Shown here: piece after piece, positions 44,029-53,091 of the stretch
How the letters are laid out: each line of letters begins with the position of its first letter
Position numbering within the stretch: position 1 is the first letter of the stretch
Source of the DNA: CAVVXN01 sp963772585
Lineage (GTDB): Bacteria > Planctomycetota > PLA2 > JAEUHO01
DNA: 64,000 bases
Direction: 5' to 3'
Assembly (NCBI GenBank): GCA_963772585.1
Contig: CAVYXV010000007.1
Span: forward strand, 682,001-746,000
Program-made: the position numbers and the translations under genes
Notes under the pieces: generated by a model
Database searches by the model: none
What the model saw: only the letters and a program-made list of their open reading frames with translations
Told to the model about the DNA's origin: nothing

Positions 44029-46772
44029 GGCGTGACTCCGTGGAGAGGTGCGTCGCGGCGCGACGGGACCCCGGACAGACGGAACGGGAGGAGGGGGGCC
44101 GGGCTGCCGCGCGTCTCGTGGCACGCGCGGATGGCCTCGGCGTAGGCGAGGGGCACTGGCGAGGCCCCCAGCCTCGCATGAAAACGCTCCATCAGGTCGG
44201 CCGTGACGTCGTCCTCGACGTCGTCGGCCGTCCAGACGACGTGGCGGGCCCCGGCGGCGAGGAGGGCCATGGGGAGCCCGCCCCAGGCCAGGGCCGCCGG
44301 CGTGGACTCCCGGCCGGTGCGGCACGCGGCCAGCACCACGAGCCGGGCCGCGATCCGCCGGGGCAGGTCTTCGATCCCGAACCAGCCGTCCGCGACCCGG
44401 ACGCCGGCGAGGCCCGGCGCTTCCTCCGCCTCGAAGCCGTGTCCGGCCACGTGGACCACGGCGCGGGTCGCGAGCGCCCGGGCCACCGCCCCGCGGGTCG
44501 CCGCGGCCCCCGCTTCCACGGGCGTTCCCCGGGCGACGCCGGCGGCCTCGCGGGCTACCGCGGGGAGATCGGGCTCCCCGAGCGCCACGACCGCGACCCC
44601 GTGCCCCGGACTGGGTCGCACGGGGTCGACGCGGGCGGCGGGCACGCGGCAGACCGTGGTGCCCGGCGGTGCCGCCCGCCCCTCGAGCAGCAGGATCTCC
44701 CACGGAACGTCGGGCACGCGGGGATCGAGGACGAGATGCACCTGTCGGGTCCAGGCACCCGGCCGGAGCGGCCGTGCAAGCCGCCGTCCCAGGTCGGCCA
44801 GCGCCGCGTCGAACGCGGCGCGCCCCACCCGGGACCGCGCCGCCCGCGCCGCGTGGAACCCCAGCCGCGACAGGGCCCGGGCCAGTCCGCCCCGGTCGCC
44901 GAGGGAGGCGTGGGCCACGACGTCCTCCCCCCGGCGCGCGAGCCCCAGCACCTCTTCGCCCCGCAGCCAGACGTGGAGCACGGTGCGGCCGGACGGGAGG
45001 GGGGCGCGGGAGGGGTGGGCCGTGCCGACCGATGCCGCGGGCCGGTGGCGGCGCTCCTCCCGCCGCCAGAGCTCGGCGACCTCGCGTTCGAGGCCCTTCG
45101 CCTCCAGGGCGAGCCGACCGTGCTCCCCCGGGGCGAGACCGCGCACCGGGCCGCTCCCCTTCGCCAGACGGTCGTAGATGCCCTCCAGGCGGGCCCGCAG
45201 CGCGGCGAGGCCCCGGCCGCCCCGTGTCCGCCGCCCCTCGAGGAAGCGGCGGGCCGCCAGCGCGTCGAGCAGGGCCTCCGCCTCCGCGCGGTCCCCGCGT
45301 TCGAGGAGCAGGTCCACGCGGGTGAGGTAGGGATCGAGCCGTTCGAGCACGAATGCGGTCCGCAGCCAGGGGCCGGGCAGACCCGCCCGCACGCGATCCA
45401 GGAACTCGGAAACGCGTCCGAGCCGGCGGATGGCCGCGCCGGGGTGGCCGGCGACGGCCTGGGCCCGCGCCCGCCCGGTTTCCGCGGCGGCCCAGAGCCA
45501 TGGCCGCCCGGGGCGGCGGAACACGGGGTCGGCGAAGCGCGCCTCCGCCTCCCGGTGCCGCCCCGCGACCAGCGCGAGGTGGCCGGCGAAGAGGCCGCAC
45601 TCCGCGGCGACCTCCGCCTGGCCGAGCGCCTCGGCCCGGCGCCGGACGCCGGCCAGCGTGCGCGCGTCCACGGGCCGGCCGCGCCGGAGCGCGAGGTCCA
45701 GGTCCAGCAGCCGGCAGCGCAGCAGGAGGCCCTCGAGCCCCGCCGCGCGGGCGGCCCGGGCGGCGCGGCGGAGGTGGCGGGCGGCCCGCGCCGGGGCGTC
45801 CACCGCCGCCGCCGCCGCGACCCAGAGGGCCTCGACGGCCTCCGCGACGGCCCCGGCCCGCCGGAAGCTCTCCGCGGCGGCGAGAGCCCTCCGTTCCGCC
45901 TCCACGCGATCCCCGGCCCGGGAGAGGGCGTCGGCGAGGTCCAGCGACGCGAGGGCCTCCCGGCGGTCGAGCCCCCGCTTCGCCGCGGTCCGGGCGATGC
46001 CCTCGAGACGCCGGAGGCCCGCGCCGAGGTGCCCGTCGCGCACCTCGGCGGCCGCCAGGTTGTTCTCGACCTCCAGCACCATGTCCGTGTGTCCTTGCGA
46101 CCGGAGCGCGTCCCGTGCGCGCTCCAGCCACCGGCGGGCCCGGTGGGCGTCGCCCGCGTCGATCCACGTCGTCCCGGCGTTCGCCCACGCGATGGCGGCC
46201 GTGTGCGGGTCACCGGCCCGGACGAGCGCCCGCGCGGCCGCCTCGTAGACGCGCACGGCCTCCCCGAGCTTCCCGACGACGCGGAGCGCGTTCGCCCGGT
46301 TGATGTCCACGGCGGCGCGCCACGGTGCCCGCCCCGGGCCGGCCAACCGGCGCCGCGTCCGCTCGGCGAGCGCCAGCGCCTCCTGCGGCCTCCCCGCCAC
46401 GGCCAGCGCGTCCACGAGCAGCACCTCCGCCTGGTCGGCGCGGAGGGGATCGCCCGCCCGCCTGAGTTCCTCGGCGGCCCGCGCGAGGACGCGGGCGGCG
46501 CGCGCGGGGCTCGACGCTCTCTGGAGGCCCCGGCCGGCGAGGAGGCGGAAGCGCGCCGCGGCCTGCGGGCGGCGGGCGCGGCCGGCGGCGGCGGCCAGGG
46601 CCGTCGCCGCGCACGCCTCGGCTTCCGGTCGGGTGCCGTAGACGGCGTTGAACGCCTCCAGCCAGCGGCTCCACGGGACCTCGCGGCGGACGAGGTCCCG
46701 CGCGAGCAGGGCACGGTCCTCGCCGTCGGCCCGGAGGAGGCGTCGAAACGCCGTGGCGAAGGCCTGCGTCAC
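44025..46772 (-). CDS. TPR-CHAT caspase-like protease
   Basis: A 915-residue protein. Residues about 20-520 are alpha-solenoid TPR repeats (dozens of ARALAxAGRxxEA-type helices). The C-terminal third is a CHAT domain with catalytic His778 (VVHVAGHG) and Cys817 (VVLAACRTG). CHAT proteases are caspase-superfamily enzymes usually held inactive until the TPR part senses a partner. No signal peptide or membrane segment, so cytoplasmic. Overlaps the S8 gene by four bases and lies four bases behind the 184-residue gene. Extreme GC and Arg content matches the neighbours. Confidence 0.88.
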   Translation of the reverse strand: MTQAFATAFRRLLRADGEDRALLARDLVRREVPWSRWLEAFNAVYGTRPEAEACAATALAAAAGRARRPQAAARFRLLAGRGLQRASSPARAARVLARAAEELRRAGDPLRADQAEVLLVDALAVAGRPQEALALAERTRRRLAGPGRAPWRAAVDINRANALRVVGKLGEAVRVYEAAARALVRAGDPHTAAIAWANAGTTWIDAGDAHRARRWLERARDALRSQGHTDMVLEVENNLAAAEVRDGHLGAGLRRLEGIARTAAKRGLDRREALASLDLADALSRAGDRVEAERRALAAAESFRRAGAVAEAVEALWVAAAAAVDAPARAARHLRRAARAARAAGLEGLLLRCRLLDLDLALRRGRPVDARTLAGVRRRAEALGQAEVAAECGLFAGHLALVAGRHREAEARFADPVFRRPGRPWLWAAAETGRARAQAVAGHPGAAIRRLGRVSEFLDRVRAGLPGPWLRTAFVLERLDPYLTRVDLLLERGDRAEAEALLDALAARRFLEGRRTRGGRGLAALRARLEGIYDRLAKGSGPVRGLAPGEHGRLALEAKGLEREVAELWRREERRHRPAASVGTAHPSRAPLPSGRTVLHVWLRGEEVLGLARRGEDVVAHASLGDRGGLARALSRLGFHAARAARSRVGRAAFDAALADLGRRLARPLRPGAWTRQVHLVLDPRVPDVPWEILLLEGRAAPPGTTVCRVPAARVDPVRPSPGHGVAVVALGEPDLPAVAREAAGVARGTPVEAGAAATRGAVARALATRAVVHVAGHGFEAEEAPGLAGVRVADGWFGIEDLPRRIAARLVVLAACRTGRESTPAALAWGGLPMALLAAGARHVVWTADDVEDDVTADLMERFHARLGASPVPLAYAEAIRACHETRGSPAPLLPFRLSGVPSRRDAPLHGVTP

Positions 46773-46776
46773 GGGC

Positions 46777-47331
46777 CTACTCCAGCGGAACCCGTGCCGT
46801 GCGGAGGAGGGCGCGCGTTCCTTCGAGGATGGTCACCCGGGCCCCGGCCGCGCCGGCGGGGATCCCGGCCTCGCCCACGCCCGCGTCGTCGAGGGCGACC
46901 GTCCGGGGACGGGCGGACCCCGGCGTCTCGACCCGGGCGGAGAGCCCGGCGACGGGGGGCTCGACGGCGATCTGGAGGTGCCACCCGCCATCGGGCCGGC
47001 GAACGAGCCGCAGGTCGAGGGCGCCCGCCTTGCCCTCGTAGCGCAGGTCCCGCGGGCGTCCCGCGCCGCGCACGGCGGGCGCCCGGGCCCGCCAGGAGTC
47101 GAAGACGAGGCGCAGGAGGGCGGCCCCACGGGCCGGCGCGTGCTCCGCGAACAACCCTTGCACGCGACGGAGCAGCGGAACGGGGCAGGGCGGGAGGGTG
47201 ATCGCCGGCCGGCGAGCCTCGGCCAGACGCGCCGCGAAGTCGCGCCATCCCTCGGGCACCTCCTCCGCGTTCCCGCGACCGGCGCGGGCGTCGAGAGCGA
47301 GGAGCAGGGGATGGGACGGCCGGGGGGTCAA
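46777..47331 (-). CDS. Unknown 184-residue protein between sigma factor and CHAT protease
   Basis: I recognise no family. The protein is soluble, with an N-terminal helical half (about 1-85) and a beta-rich C-terminal half (about 95-184, with LRYEGKAGALDLRLVRRPDG and repeated ARV strands) that resembles an Ig-like fold. It has a single cysteine and no membrane segment. Its start overlaps the sigma-factor stop (ATGA), and its stop lies four bases before the CHAT ATG. Position suggests a regulator or substrate linking the two. Similar zinc-free anti-sigma or carrier proteins exist, but that is inference. Confidence 0.65.
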   Translation of the reverse strand: MTPRPSHPLLLALDARAGRGNAEEVPEGWRDFAARLAEARRPAITLPPCPVPLLRRVQGLFAEHAPARGAALLRLVFDSWRARAPAVRGAGRPRDLRYEGKAGALDLRLVRRPDGGWHLQIAVEPPVAGLSARVETPGSARPRTVALDDAGVGEAGIPAGAAGARVTILEGTRALLRTARVPLE

Positions 47332-47966
47332 GGGCGCCTCCTCTTCAGATGTTCAGAGGATGTGACCCCCGCCCCTGATACGCCCGCCGGCGGAGAAAAC
47401 CCCGCCGCGGTCAGCTCGCGTTCCAGCGCCTCGAGACAGCGGCGCCGGGTGGGCCCGAGCGACCCGATCGCCATCCCGAGCTCCTCGGCGATCCGGGCGT
47501 AGCTCGCCTCCTCGTCGCGGAAGAAGAGGGCGTCGAGGAGTCGCCGGCACCGCTCGGGAATCCTCGCGAAGGCCAGCCGGACCGCCTGCTCCGCCTCCAA
47601 CGTCTCCAGGGTCTCGGGCGGCGCCGGGTCCGCGGCCTCCTCGGACCGTGCGCCCGCCCGCTCCCACGCCGCCGTCTTCTTCTCGCGCCCCCGCTTCCGC
47701 CACGCTTCCCGACGTGCCGTCATCGCGATCCAGCCCGCCAGGCGCTCCGTCTCGCGGATGCGGTGGAGGTTCTCGACGAGCCGCAGGAAGACCTCCTGCA
47801 CCACGTCGCCCGCGTCGTTGCCCCTGAGGCCGGCCCGCCACGCGATGCCGTAGACGAAGTCGGCGTAGCGCGCGGCGAGGACCTCCCAACTCGCCGCGTC
47901 GCCGCGCCGGCACTTCTCGACCAGCTCGGCATCGGACGGCGGATCGTGGTGGGGAGGGGCGGACAC
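47328..47966 (-). CDS. ECF-type RNA polymerase sigma factor
   Basis: A 212-residue sigma-70 family ECF factor. Region 2 has DAELVEKCRRGDAASWEVLAARY and GDVVQEVFLRLVENL; region 4 has RRLLDALFFRDEEASYARIAEELGMAIGSLGPTRRRCLEALE (helix-turn-helix, with GSLGPTRRRCL the usual recognition helix). The GTG at 47966 is the only good start. First gene of an overlapping operon with the 184-residue protein, TPR-CHAT and S8 protease. No transmembrane anti-sigma factor is adjacent, so control must be by another route. Confidence 0.88.
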   Translation of the reverse strand: MSAPPHHDPPSDAELVEKCRRGDAASWEVLAARYADFVYGIAWRAGLRGNDAGDVVQEVFLRLVENLHRIRETERLAGWIAMTARREAWRKRGREKKTAAWERAGARSEEAADPAPPETLETLEAEQAVRLAFARIPERCRRLLDALFFRDEEASYARIAEELGMAIGSLGPTRRRCLEALERELTAAGFSPPAGVSGAGVTSSEHLKRRRP

Positions 47967-48086
47967 GGCTTGCCCATCGGATGGTAGCGGCGCATGCCCG
48001 GAGGGTGCGTCGGAGCACGTATCAAGGCTTTCTTGGGTCCCTCCAGGGGGGTGCAGGCCGGCGGCCGGAGCACACGGAGTCCCCCG

Positions 48087-49430
48087 ATGACGATCCCCCG
48101 GGTTTCCTGCCGGCTTCTCCTCTCCCTGGCGCTTGCCGCGACGCCCGCCTGCGGCGGCGGAGCCGATGGCGGCCTCCCCGCCGGGCCGACCGCGCCGGTG
48201 GCCACGGCGATCCTCGACGGCCAGGTCCTCGAGGTGGACGGACAGACGACCGCGCTGGCCGGCATCGCCGTCGTGCTCGCCGAGACCGCAACGACCGCCG
48301 TCACCGGCGCCGACGGCGCCTTCTCGCTGGGGGCGGTGCCCACCGGTTCGCTCACGCTCGACGTGTCGATGCCCACCGCCGGGGCGCCTTCCGTGGTCGC
48401 CTCCGGTTCCGCCGAGGGGGACGGGGGGCGCGGCGCGGCGGGGAACCCGGATCCCGGGGGAGGTCCCTCCGGCGCCGGCCCCGACGAGATCGAGGACGGC
48501 GAAGACCTGAACGGCAACGGCACGCTGGAGATCCATCGCGCCCGGGATCGCGAGAGGATCCGGGTGCAACTGCGCATCCAGGACGGCGCCGTCCTGTCGA
48601 TGACCTGTTCGCGCGACGGCGACCGTGACGGCGACGGCGAATGCGACGGGGAGCGCGACGTCGAAGTGCGGATGACGCTCGCAGAGTCGAGCGACGACGA
48701 CGACATCGCCGGCGAGCTGGATCTCGACGCGCGCGCCGGCCGCGAGTGCTTCCGCGTCCAGGTCGAGGGCGCGACGCCGGACCGCCTGCTCGCCGTCGTC
48801 GCGATCGATCCCGCGGGCCTCGAGGACCCGCAAGGCACGGCCACCGTCGGAGCAGACGGCGCGGCGAGTTGGGAGTTCGACGCCTTCCAGGGCGACCGCC
48901 TGCCCTTCGGCGCCACGACGGTCGCGGAGCTCGAGGGCTACCGCGCCGAGGTCCGCGACGCGTCCACGGCCCTCCTGCTGCTCTTCGCCGAGGTGCCCGA
49001 GCTTCCCCCGTTGCTCCTCTGCGACCCGGACCGGAGCGGGGATCCGTCGCCGGACGCCGAACGTCTTCGCGCGCGGGTCCGCCTGCAGGCGGAGAAGGCG
49101 GGTCTCGAGGGCTCCGTCGAGTTGAGGAGCCGCGCCGAGGACGGCACGGAGCGGTTCGAGATGCGAGCCGAGCATCTCGCCGCGGGCCGGACCGCGGTGT
49201 TCGAGATCGAGACCGCTCGGCAAAGCGAGCGGTTCTCGCGCATCGGCGCGGAGGCGGCAAACGCCTCGGGCGAGGCCCGTCTGACGATCGACACGCGAAA
49301 CGGCGACACGCTCCCGAACGGCGCGCTCGGCGTCCGCCAGCTCCAACGGCTGCGCGTCCGGGTCCGCGATGCGGACACGGACGCCCTCCTCCTGACCGGC
49401 ACGGTTCCCGATCTCGTGATCGAACGATAG
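48087..49430 (+). CDS. Lipoprotein with carboxypeptidase-regulatory-like domain
   Basis: A 447-residue lipoprotein (signal ending TPAC then GGGADGG). An N-terminal carboxypeptidase-regulatory-like beta-sandwich (about 35-95: LDGQVLEVDG, LAGIAVVLAE, GAFSLGAVPTGS) is followed by an acidic, Asp/Gly-rich linker with DGDRDGDGECDGERD (possibly calcium-binding) and three beta-rich repeats. Divergent from the ECF sigma gene with 120 bases between, so both may share a promoter region and the lipoprotein could be a sigma target. Function unknown. Confidence 0.7.
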   Translation: MTIPRVSCRLLLSLALAATPACGGGADGGLPAGPTAPVATAILDGQVLEVDGQTTALAGIAVVLAETATTAVTGADGAFSLGAVPTGSLTLDVSMPTAGAPSVVASGSAEGDGGRGAAGNPDPGGGPSGAGPDEIEDGEDLNGNGTLEIHRARDRERIRVQLRIQDGAVLSMTCSRDGDRDGDGECDGERDVEVRMTLAESSDDDDIAGELDLDARAGRECFRVQVEGATPDRLLAVVAIDPAGLEDPQGTATVGADGAASWEFDAFQGDRLPFGATTVAELEGYRAEVRDASTALLLLFAEVPELPPLLLCDPDRSGDPSPDAERLRARVRLQAEKAGLEGSVELRSRAEDGTERFEMRAEHLAAGRTAVFEIETARQSERFSRIGAEAANASGEARLTIDTRNGDTLPNGALGVRQLQRLRVRVRDADTDALLLTGTVPDLVIER

Positions 49431-49467
49431 CTTTCGTGCTGCCAGCCCTGCAGGACCGTGCCACCCC

Positions 49468-49496
49468 GCGCGCCCGGGCCCCTCGCCCGGGCGCGC
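49468..49496 (+). terminator. Intrinsic terminator-like hairpin
   Basis: A perfect 12-pair stem (gcgcgcccgggc / gcccgggcgcgc) with loop ccctc lies 37 bases after the lipoprotein stop and is followed by atcttct, a weak T-rich tail. Confidence 0.6.
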
Positions 49497-49827
49497 ATCT
49501 TCTGGAGGATGGGGCCGGCCCCGCGTCGGGGGGCGGGGACGCGCCCGGCTGCGACAGCCCGGAAGCCCGGGGCCGTCCGGACGCTGGTGGGCGGCTCCCC
49601 GCCGGTCTCCGGACGCAACCGACCCCGGTGGGGCGCCCGCAAGCCGCTCCCTCAGAGCACGTCGAAGTACCCGGCAAGCGTCGCAGTGAGGACCATGCAG
49701 GCGGCGTGCTCGCTGGGGCGCGTGCGGCTGGGGCGATCTGGTTCGCGTCGGCGAGGGCCCCGAGCCGCCGCGGCCGGGCGTCCTCCGCGTGCGCGAGGCC
49801 CACCCCCGCGGCGAAGCCCGCCCCGAC

Positions 49828-49902
49828 CATGTCGTCGATCGGGAGCCGTTCCCCATGGGGCGAACCCCGCGCGATTCACCGTCCGTTCGTGGGGAGTGCG
49901 GC
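49828..49902 (+). repeat. Dispersed repeat C, copy 3 (diverged)
   Basis: It shares gtcgtcgatcggg, the core cgcgcgattcaccgtccgttcgtgggg and a tgcgg end with the other copies, but the gcgagatgcgg part is replaced. Located just behind the uppS stop. Confidence 0.6.
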
Positions 49903-49913
49903 CACTGTGCGGC

Positions 49914-50708
49914 CTAGCGCCCGTAGCGGCGTTGGCGCTGCTGATACATGCGGATGATGCGAAGGAAGTCGATGCGTCGAAACGATGGGAAGTAGACGTC
50001 CGTGAAGAACAGCTCGGAGTACGCCGCCTGGTAGAGGAGGAAGTTGCTGAGTCTCGACTCGCCGCCCGTTCGGATGATCATGTCGGGGTCGTCGCCGCCG
50101 GTGTAGAGGTGCTGTCCGAAGAGCTCCTCGTCGAGGTCCTCCGCCGAGATCTCCCCGGCCGCGACGCGCGCGAGGATCTTGCGGACGGCGTCGAGGATCT
50201 CCTGCCGGCCTCCGTAGGCGATGCAGAAGTTCAGGCGGAACGCCTCGAAGTCCGCCGTGGCGGACTCGACGAGCGTGATCGCTTCGAGCACCTCCGGCGG
50301 CAGCGTCTCCGTCCGGCCGAGCACGCGGACCGCGACGCGATCGTCGTGGATCCGCGGATCCTCCGCGAGCTCCCCGAGGCGCCGAGCGAAGAGCCGCATC
50401 AGCGCATCGACCTCGGGCTCGGCGCGTTCGAAGTTTTCCGTCGAGAAGGCGTAGAGGGTCATGGTCCGCACGCCGATCTCGCGGCCCCATCCGACGAGCG
50501 CCTCCACCGCGTGGGCGCCGAGCTCGTGGCCCTCCCACGGCAGGCGTCCGAGCGCCCGCGCGTAGCGCCGGTTGCCGTCCATGATGAAGCCGACGTGACG
50601 AGGGACGGGAAGGCGCATGATCTCGCGCTGGAGATTCTTGGCGTACGTCCGGTAGAGCACGCCTCTCAGGGGGCCCGGGAGCCGGAGAGGGGGAAGCCGC
50701 CAGGCCAT
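49914..50708 (-). CDS. uppS: Isoprenyl (undecaprenyl) diphosphate synthase
   Basis: A 264-residue cis-prenyltransferase producing the lipid carrier for peptidoglycan and LPS. It shows HVGFIMDGNRRYA (catalytic Asp), TLYAFSTENFERAEPEV, FCIAYGGRQEI and the C-terminal DMIIRTGGESRLSNFLLYQAAYSELFF with the RxxGExRxSxF motif. Length is standard. ATG 50708 begins 40 residues before the catalytic block, slightly longer than E. coli UppS. Product chain length cannot be read from sequence. Confidence 0.9.
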   Translation of the reverse strand: MAWRLPPLRLPGPLRGVLYRTYAKNLQREIMRLPVPRHVGFIMDGNRRYARALGRLPWEGHELGAHAVEALVGWGREIGVRTMTLYAFSTENFERAEPEVDALMRLFARRLGELAEDPRIHDDRVAVRVLGRTETLPPEVLEAITLVESATADFEAFRLNFCIAYGGRQEILDAVRKILARVAAGEISAEDLDEELFGQHLYTGGDDPDMIIRTGGESRLSNFLLYQAAYSELFFTDVYFPSFRRIDFLRIIRMYQQRQRRYGR

Positions 50709-50958
50709 CGTGCGGAGGATAGCCGTGGAGGGGCTTTTGCCCCCGCCAGCGCGGGGGGGGGCCTCCTTTCGGGCGTCCGCGGCACGGGCCTCGCTGTGCC
50801 GGCCACCGCGAGGGGCGTTTCCAGGTCCGCAAGACCGGAGGGTTCCCCGTCTGCCCTGCGTCGAAGGCGCGGCGACGGCCCTCCGGTGTTTCGCCGGGAG
50901 CGTCCAGGGGGGCGCTCCGGGTAACCGCCCGTTGCGGCCCCGATACGCGAGGAGTGCC

Positions 50959-51504
50959 ATGCCTGCGACCGTCGTGATCCTCGCCCGGCTCCAGGCGAAC
51001 GACGGGGGCCAGGCGGACCCGGCCCGAGTGCGGGAGGCGGTGGTCGTCGCACGCGGGTTCCATCCGCGGCCGATCCTCGCCTACTGCCCGTCCCAGGCGG
51101 ATCCCCACGTGCTGCTCGGTGGCGTCGAGGGGCTTCGCCTGCGGCCCGTGGACGGCGAGGACGAGGCGAGCTGCGCCGAGCGGGCGCTCCAGGCCGCCTA
51201 CGAGGGCTATCCGCTCCTCCTGATCGGCGCCTCGGCGGGCGCCGTCCCCGCCCGGCTCGTGTCCGAGGCCCTCGACCTGCTGGCCTACGCCGACGCCACG
51301 TTCGTTCCCACGGGGGACGGGCGTTTCTCCTGCATGGCGCTCCGCCGCCCGGTGTCCGGCTTCGCCGGGGCCCTCACCCGCGGCGAGGGGCCCCCCCTCG
51401 ATCGGCTCACGGCGTACCTCGAGGGCCGCGGGATGCGCGTCGCCCACACCGCGTCGTGGCAAGACGAGGACGAGGAGGAAGAGGAGGCGCCTCCCCCCGC
51501 GTGA
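50959..51504 (+). CDS. DUF2064-like (GT-A fold) protein
   Basis: A 181-residue cytoplasmic protein resembling the DUF2064 family of nucleotide-diphospho-sugar transferase-like proteins. VVILARLQ at the N-terminus, PLLLIGASAGAVPARLVSEALDLL and ATFVPTGDGRFSCMAL fit in order. The family motif GxDxPxLP reads GASAGAVP, so the acidic residue is lost, and the enzyme may be inactive. The C-terminus is a run of Glu. A gcgaggag site precedes the ATG. Divergent from uppS, convergent with the DUF4382 gene. Confidence 0.5.
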   Translation: MPATVVILARLQANDGGQADPARVREAVVVARGFHPRPILAYCPSQADPHVLLGGVEGLRLRPVDGEDEASCAERALQAAYEGYPLLLIGASAGAVPARLVSEALDLLAYADATFVPTGDGRFSCMALRRPVSGFAGALTRGEGPPLDRLTAYLEGRGMRVAHTASWQDEDEEEEEAPPPA

Positions 51505-51515
51505 GGGCACGAAGG

Positions 51516-51549
51516 AGGGCGGGCGCCTCCCGGGGGAAGCGCCCGCCCT
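51516..51549. terminator. Bidirectional terminator-like hairpin
   Basis: An 11-pair perfect stem (agggcgggcgc / gcgcccgccct) with a 12-base loop sits between the convergent DUF2064-like and DUF4382 genes, 12 bases after the former stop. No T-run is evident. Confidence 0.55.
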
Positions 51550-51609
51550 GGTGCGCCGCGCCGGATGGGGTCGGCGTCCGGCCGGGCATCGTCGTCTCGT
51601 CCGGTGGGG

Positions 51610-53091
51610 TCAGGCGTCCAGGTCCACGTCCACGGTCTGGGTCGTGCTGGTCGCGTCGCCGACCACGTCCACCTCGACGGTCTTCGTCCGGACCGTGCCC
51701 GCGCCGTCGTCGTGCTCGAAGACGAGGTCGTAGGTGCGCGTCGGGACGCCGGGAAGGCTCCACGCGCCGGTGGCGTCGGTGGTCGTCTGGGCGACCGTGT
51801 CGCCCTCCTTCGAGGTCAGGGTGACCGTCGCGCCGTCCACGGCGCCGACCGTGTCGGTGAGCGTGCCCCCGAGGTCGCGGGTCATGCTCGTCAGGACGAC
51901 GAGGTAGCCGGGCGAGTCGATCGCGGCGTCCACGGACGTTAGCGTGAAGGTCTCGAAGCCCGCCTTGGTGAAGGTCACGTCGTAGGTGCCGGGGCCCAGA
52001 TCCGTCACGGCCCAGCCACCGCTGTCGTTGGACGTGTCGGTGCCGACCGACGCGCCGCCGCCCGCGGGGACGACGTCCACCATGACGCCGCCGACGGAGA
52101 AGTCGTCGGAGCCGTCACCGGGCGTGGCGTTGTCGCTCATGACCGTTCCGTCGATCTCGCCGCTCGCCGCGAGCGTCACCTCGGTCGTCGTCAGGTTGGC
52201 GACGACCACGACGAGGTCCTCGACTACCTGGTCCGTGTGGCCCGGAGCCTGGACGAGGGCGTCGTAGGTGCCGGGAACGAGGCCGGCCACGACCGCGACG
52301 CCCATGTCGTCGGCGCTGGCGGTGATCGGATACCCGTCGGGAGGGCTGCCGATGGTCCCGACGGGGTAGACCTCGAGGCTCGCGCTCGCGAGCAGACCGC
52401 CGTCCTGGGTACCGGGGTTCAGACCGTCGGAGTAGACGGTGGCCTGGATCGACCCGGTGGTGCTGTTGTTCGTGGCCCGGACGACGGGCGTGAAGATCAC
52501 GCGCTTGACGCCGGGCGGGTGCGAGACCGGACCGTTGAATACGAAGTTCTTCGACAGGTCGAAGTCGAGCGTCAGGTCCGACGAGAGCTGCGTGACGACC
52601 TCGATGCCGTTCTCGATCTTCACTTTGAGGCCCGACTGGCCCGCACTCGGGAATTTCAGCGTGCCCTTGGCGGTGGTGAAGATCCGATCCCCGTCCTGGG
52701 CGAAGGCCTCTGCCGTGAGGGTGACCTCGCCGGCGTTCACCGTGACGCGGACCTGGTCGTACGTACCCGGATCGAGCGAGGCCTCCGTCAGCGGGAACAC
52801 CGCTCCGCCCGTCAAGGGCACGAGGTCCACGGTCTGGGGGCCGGTGAAGACCGTCACCCAGCCCTGGTCCTCGGGGGCCGACGCGTTGCGGACGCGAATC
52901 TCCTGGATCTCGATGGTGGCCGCCTCGACGTAGTCGTACGGGAACGGGGCGTCCGTCACGTAGAGGCGGAGCGTCCCCTGCGTGCCGGCCGGGGGCGGGA
53001 ACGTGCCGACGTCGGTGCCGCCGCCTCCTCCTCCGCAGGCGCCGAGCGCCAGCACGGCGATCGCCGTCAAAAGGACTGTGAATGCGCGCAT
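51610..53091 (-). CDS. DUF4382 lipoprotein with carboxypeptidase-regulatory-like repeats
   Basis: A 493-residue lipoprotein (lipobox LGAC with six glycines after it). Residues about 38-190 match DUF4382 (GTLRLYVTDAPFPYDYVEA, VRVRVTVNAGEV-like strands), a domain of exported proteins of unknown function. Three or more carboxypeptidase-regulatory/SpaA-like beta-sandwich repeats follow (GLVPGTYDALVQAPG, DLGPGTYDVTFTKAG, VPTRTYDLVFEHDDG). Probably a surface or periplasmic binding protein. ATG 53091 begins the signal. Its upstream region holds repeat B. Confidence 0.82.
   Translation of the reverse strand: MRAFTVLLTAIAVLALGACGGGGGGTDVGTFPPPAGTQGTLRLYVTDAPFPYDYVEAATIEIQEIRVRNASAPEDQGWVTVFTGPQTVDLVPLTGGAVFPLTEASLDPGTYDQVRVTVNAGEVTLTAEAFAQDGDRIFTTAKGTLKFPSAGQSGLKVKIENGIEVVTQLSSDLTLDFDLSKNFVFNGPVSHPPGVKRVIFTPVVRATNNSTTGSIQATVYSDGLNPGTQDGGLLASASLEVYPVGTIGSPPDGYPITASADDMGVAVVAGLVPGTYDALVQAPGHTDQVVEDLVVVVANLTTTEVTLAASGEIDGTVMSDNATPGDGSDDFSVGGVMVDVVPAGGGASVGTDTSNDSGGWAVTDLGPGTYDVTFTKAGFETFTLTSVDAAIDSPGYLVVLTSMTRDLGGTLTDTVGAVDGATVTLTSKEGDTVAQTTTDATGAWSLPGVPTRTYDLVFEHDDGAGTVRTKTVEVDVVGDATSTTQTVDVDLDA

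Larger units (their letters stand above)
49431..49913. other. Convergent intergenic region with terminator and repeat C
   Basis: It contains a strong terminator-like hairpin (49468-49496) and a repeat C copy (49828-49902). In between, about 330 bases show no gene. Confidence 0.5.

Noticed and set aside
42772..47966. A CRISPR type III-E or III-B locus
   Set aside because: No Cas7/Cas10/gRAMP gene or repeat array is present; only the protease and sigma parts resemble it.
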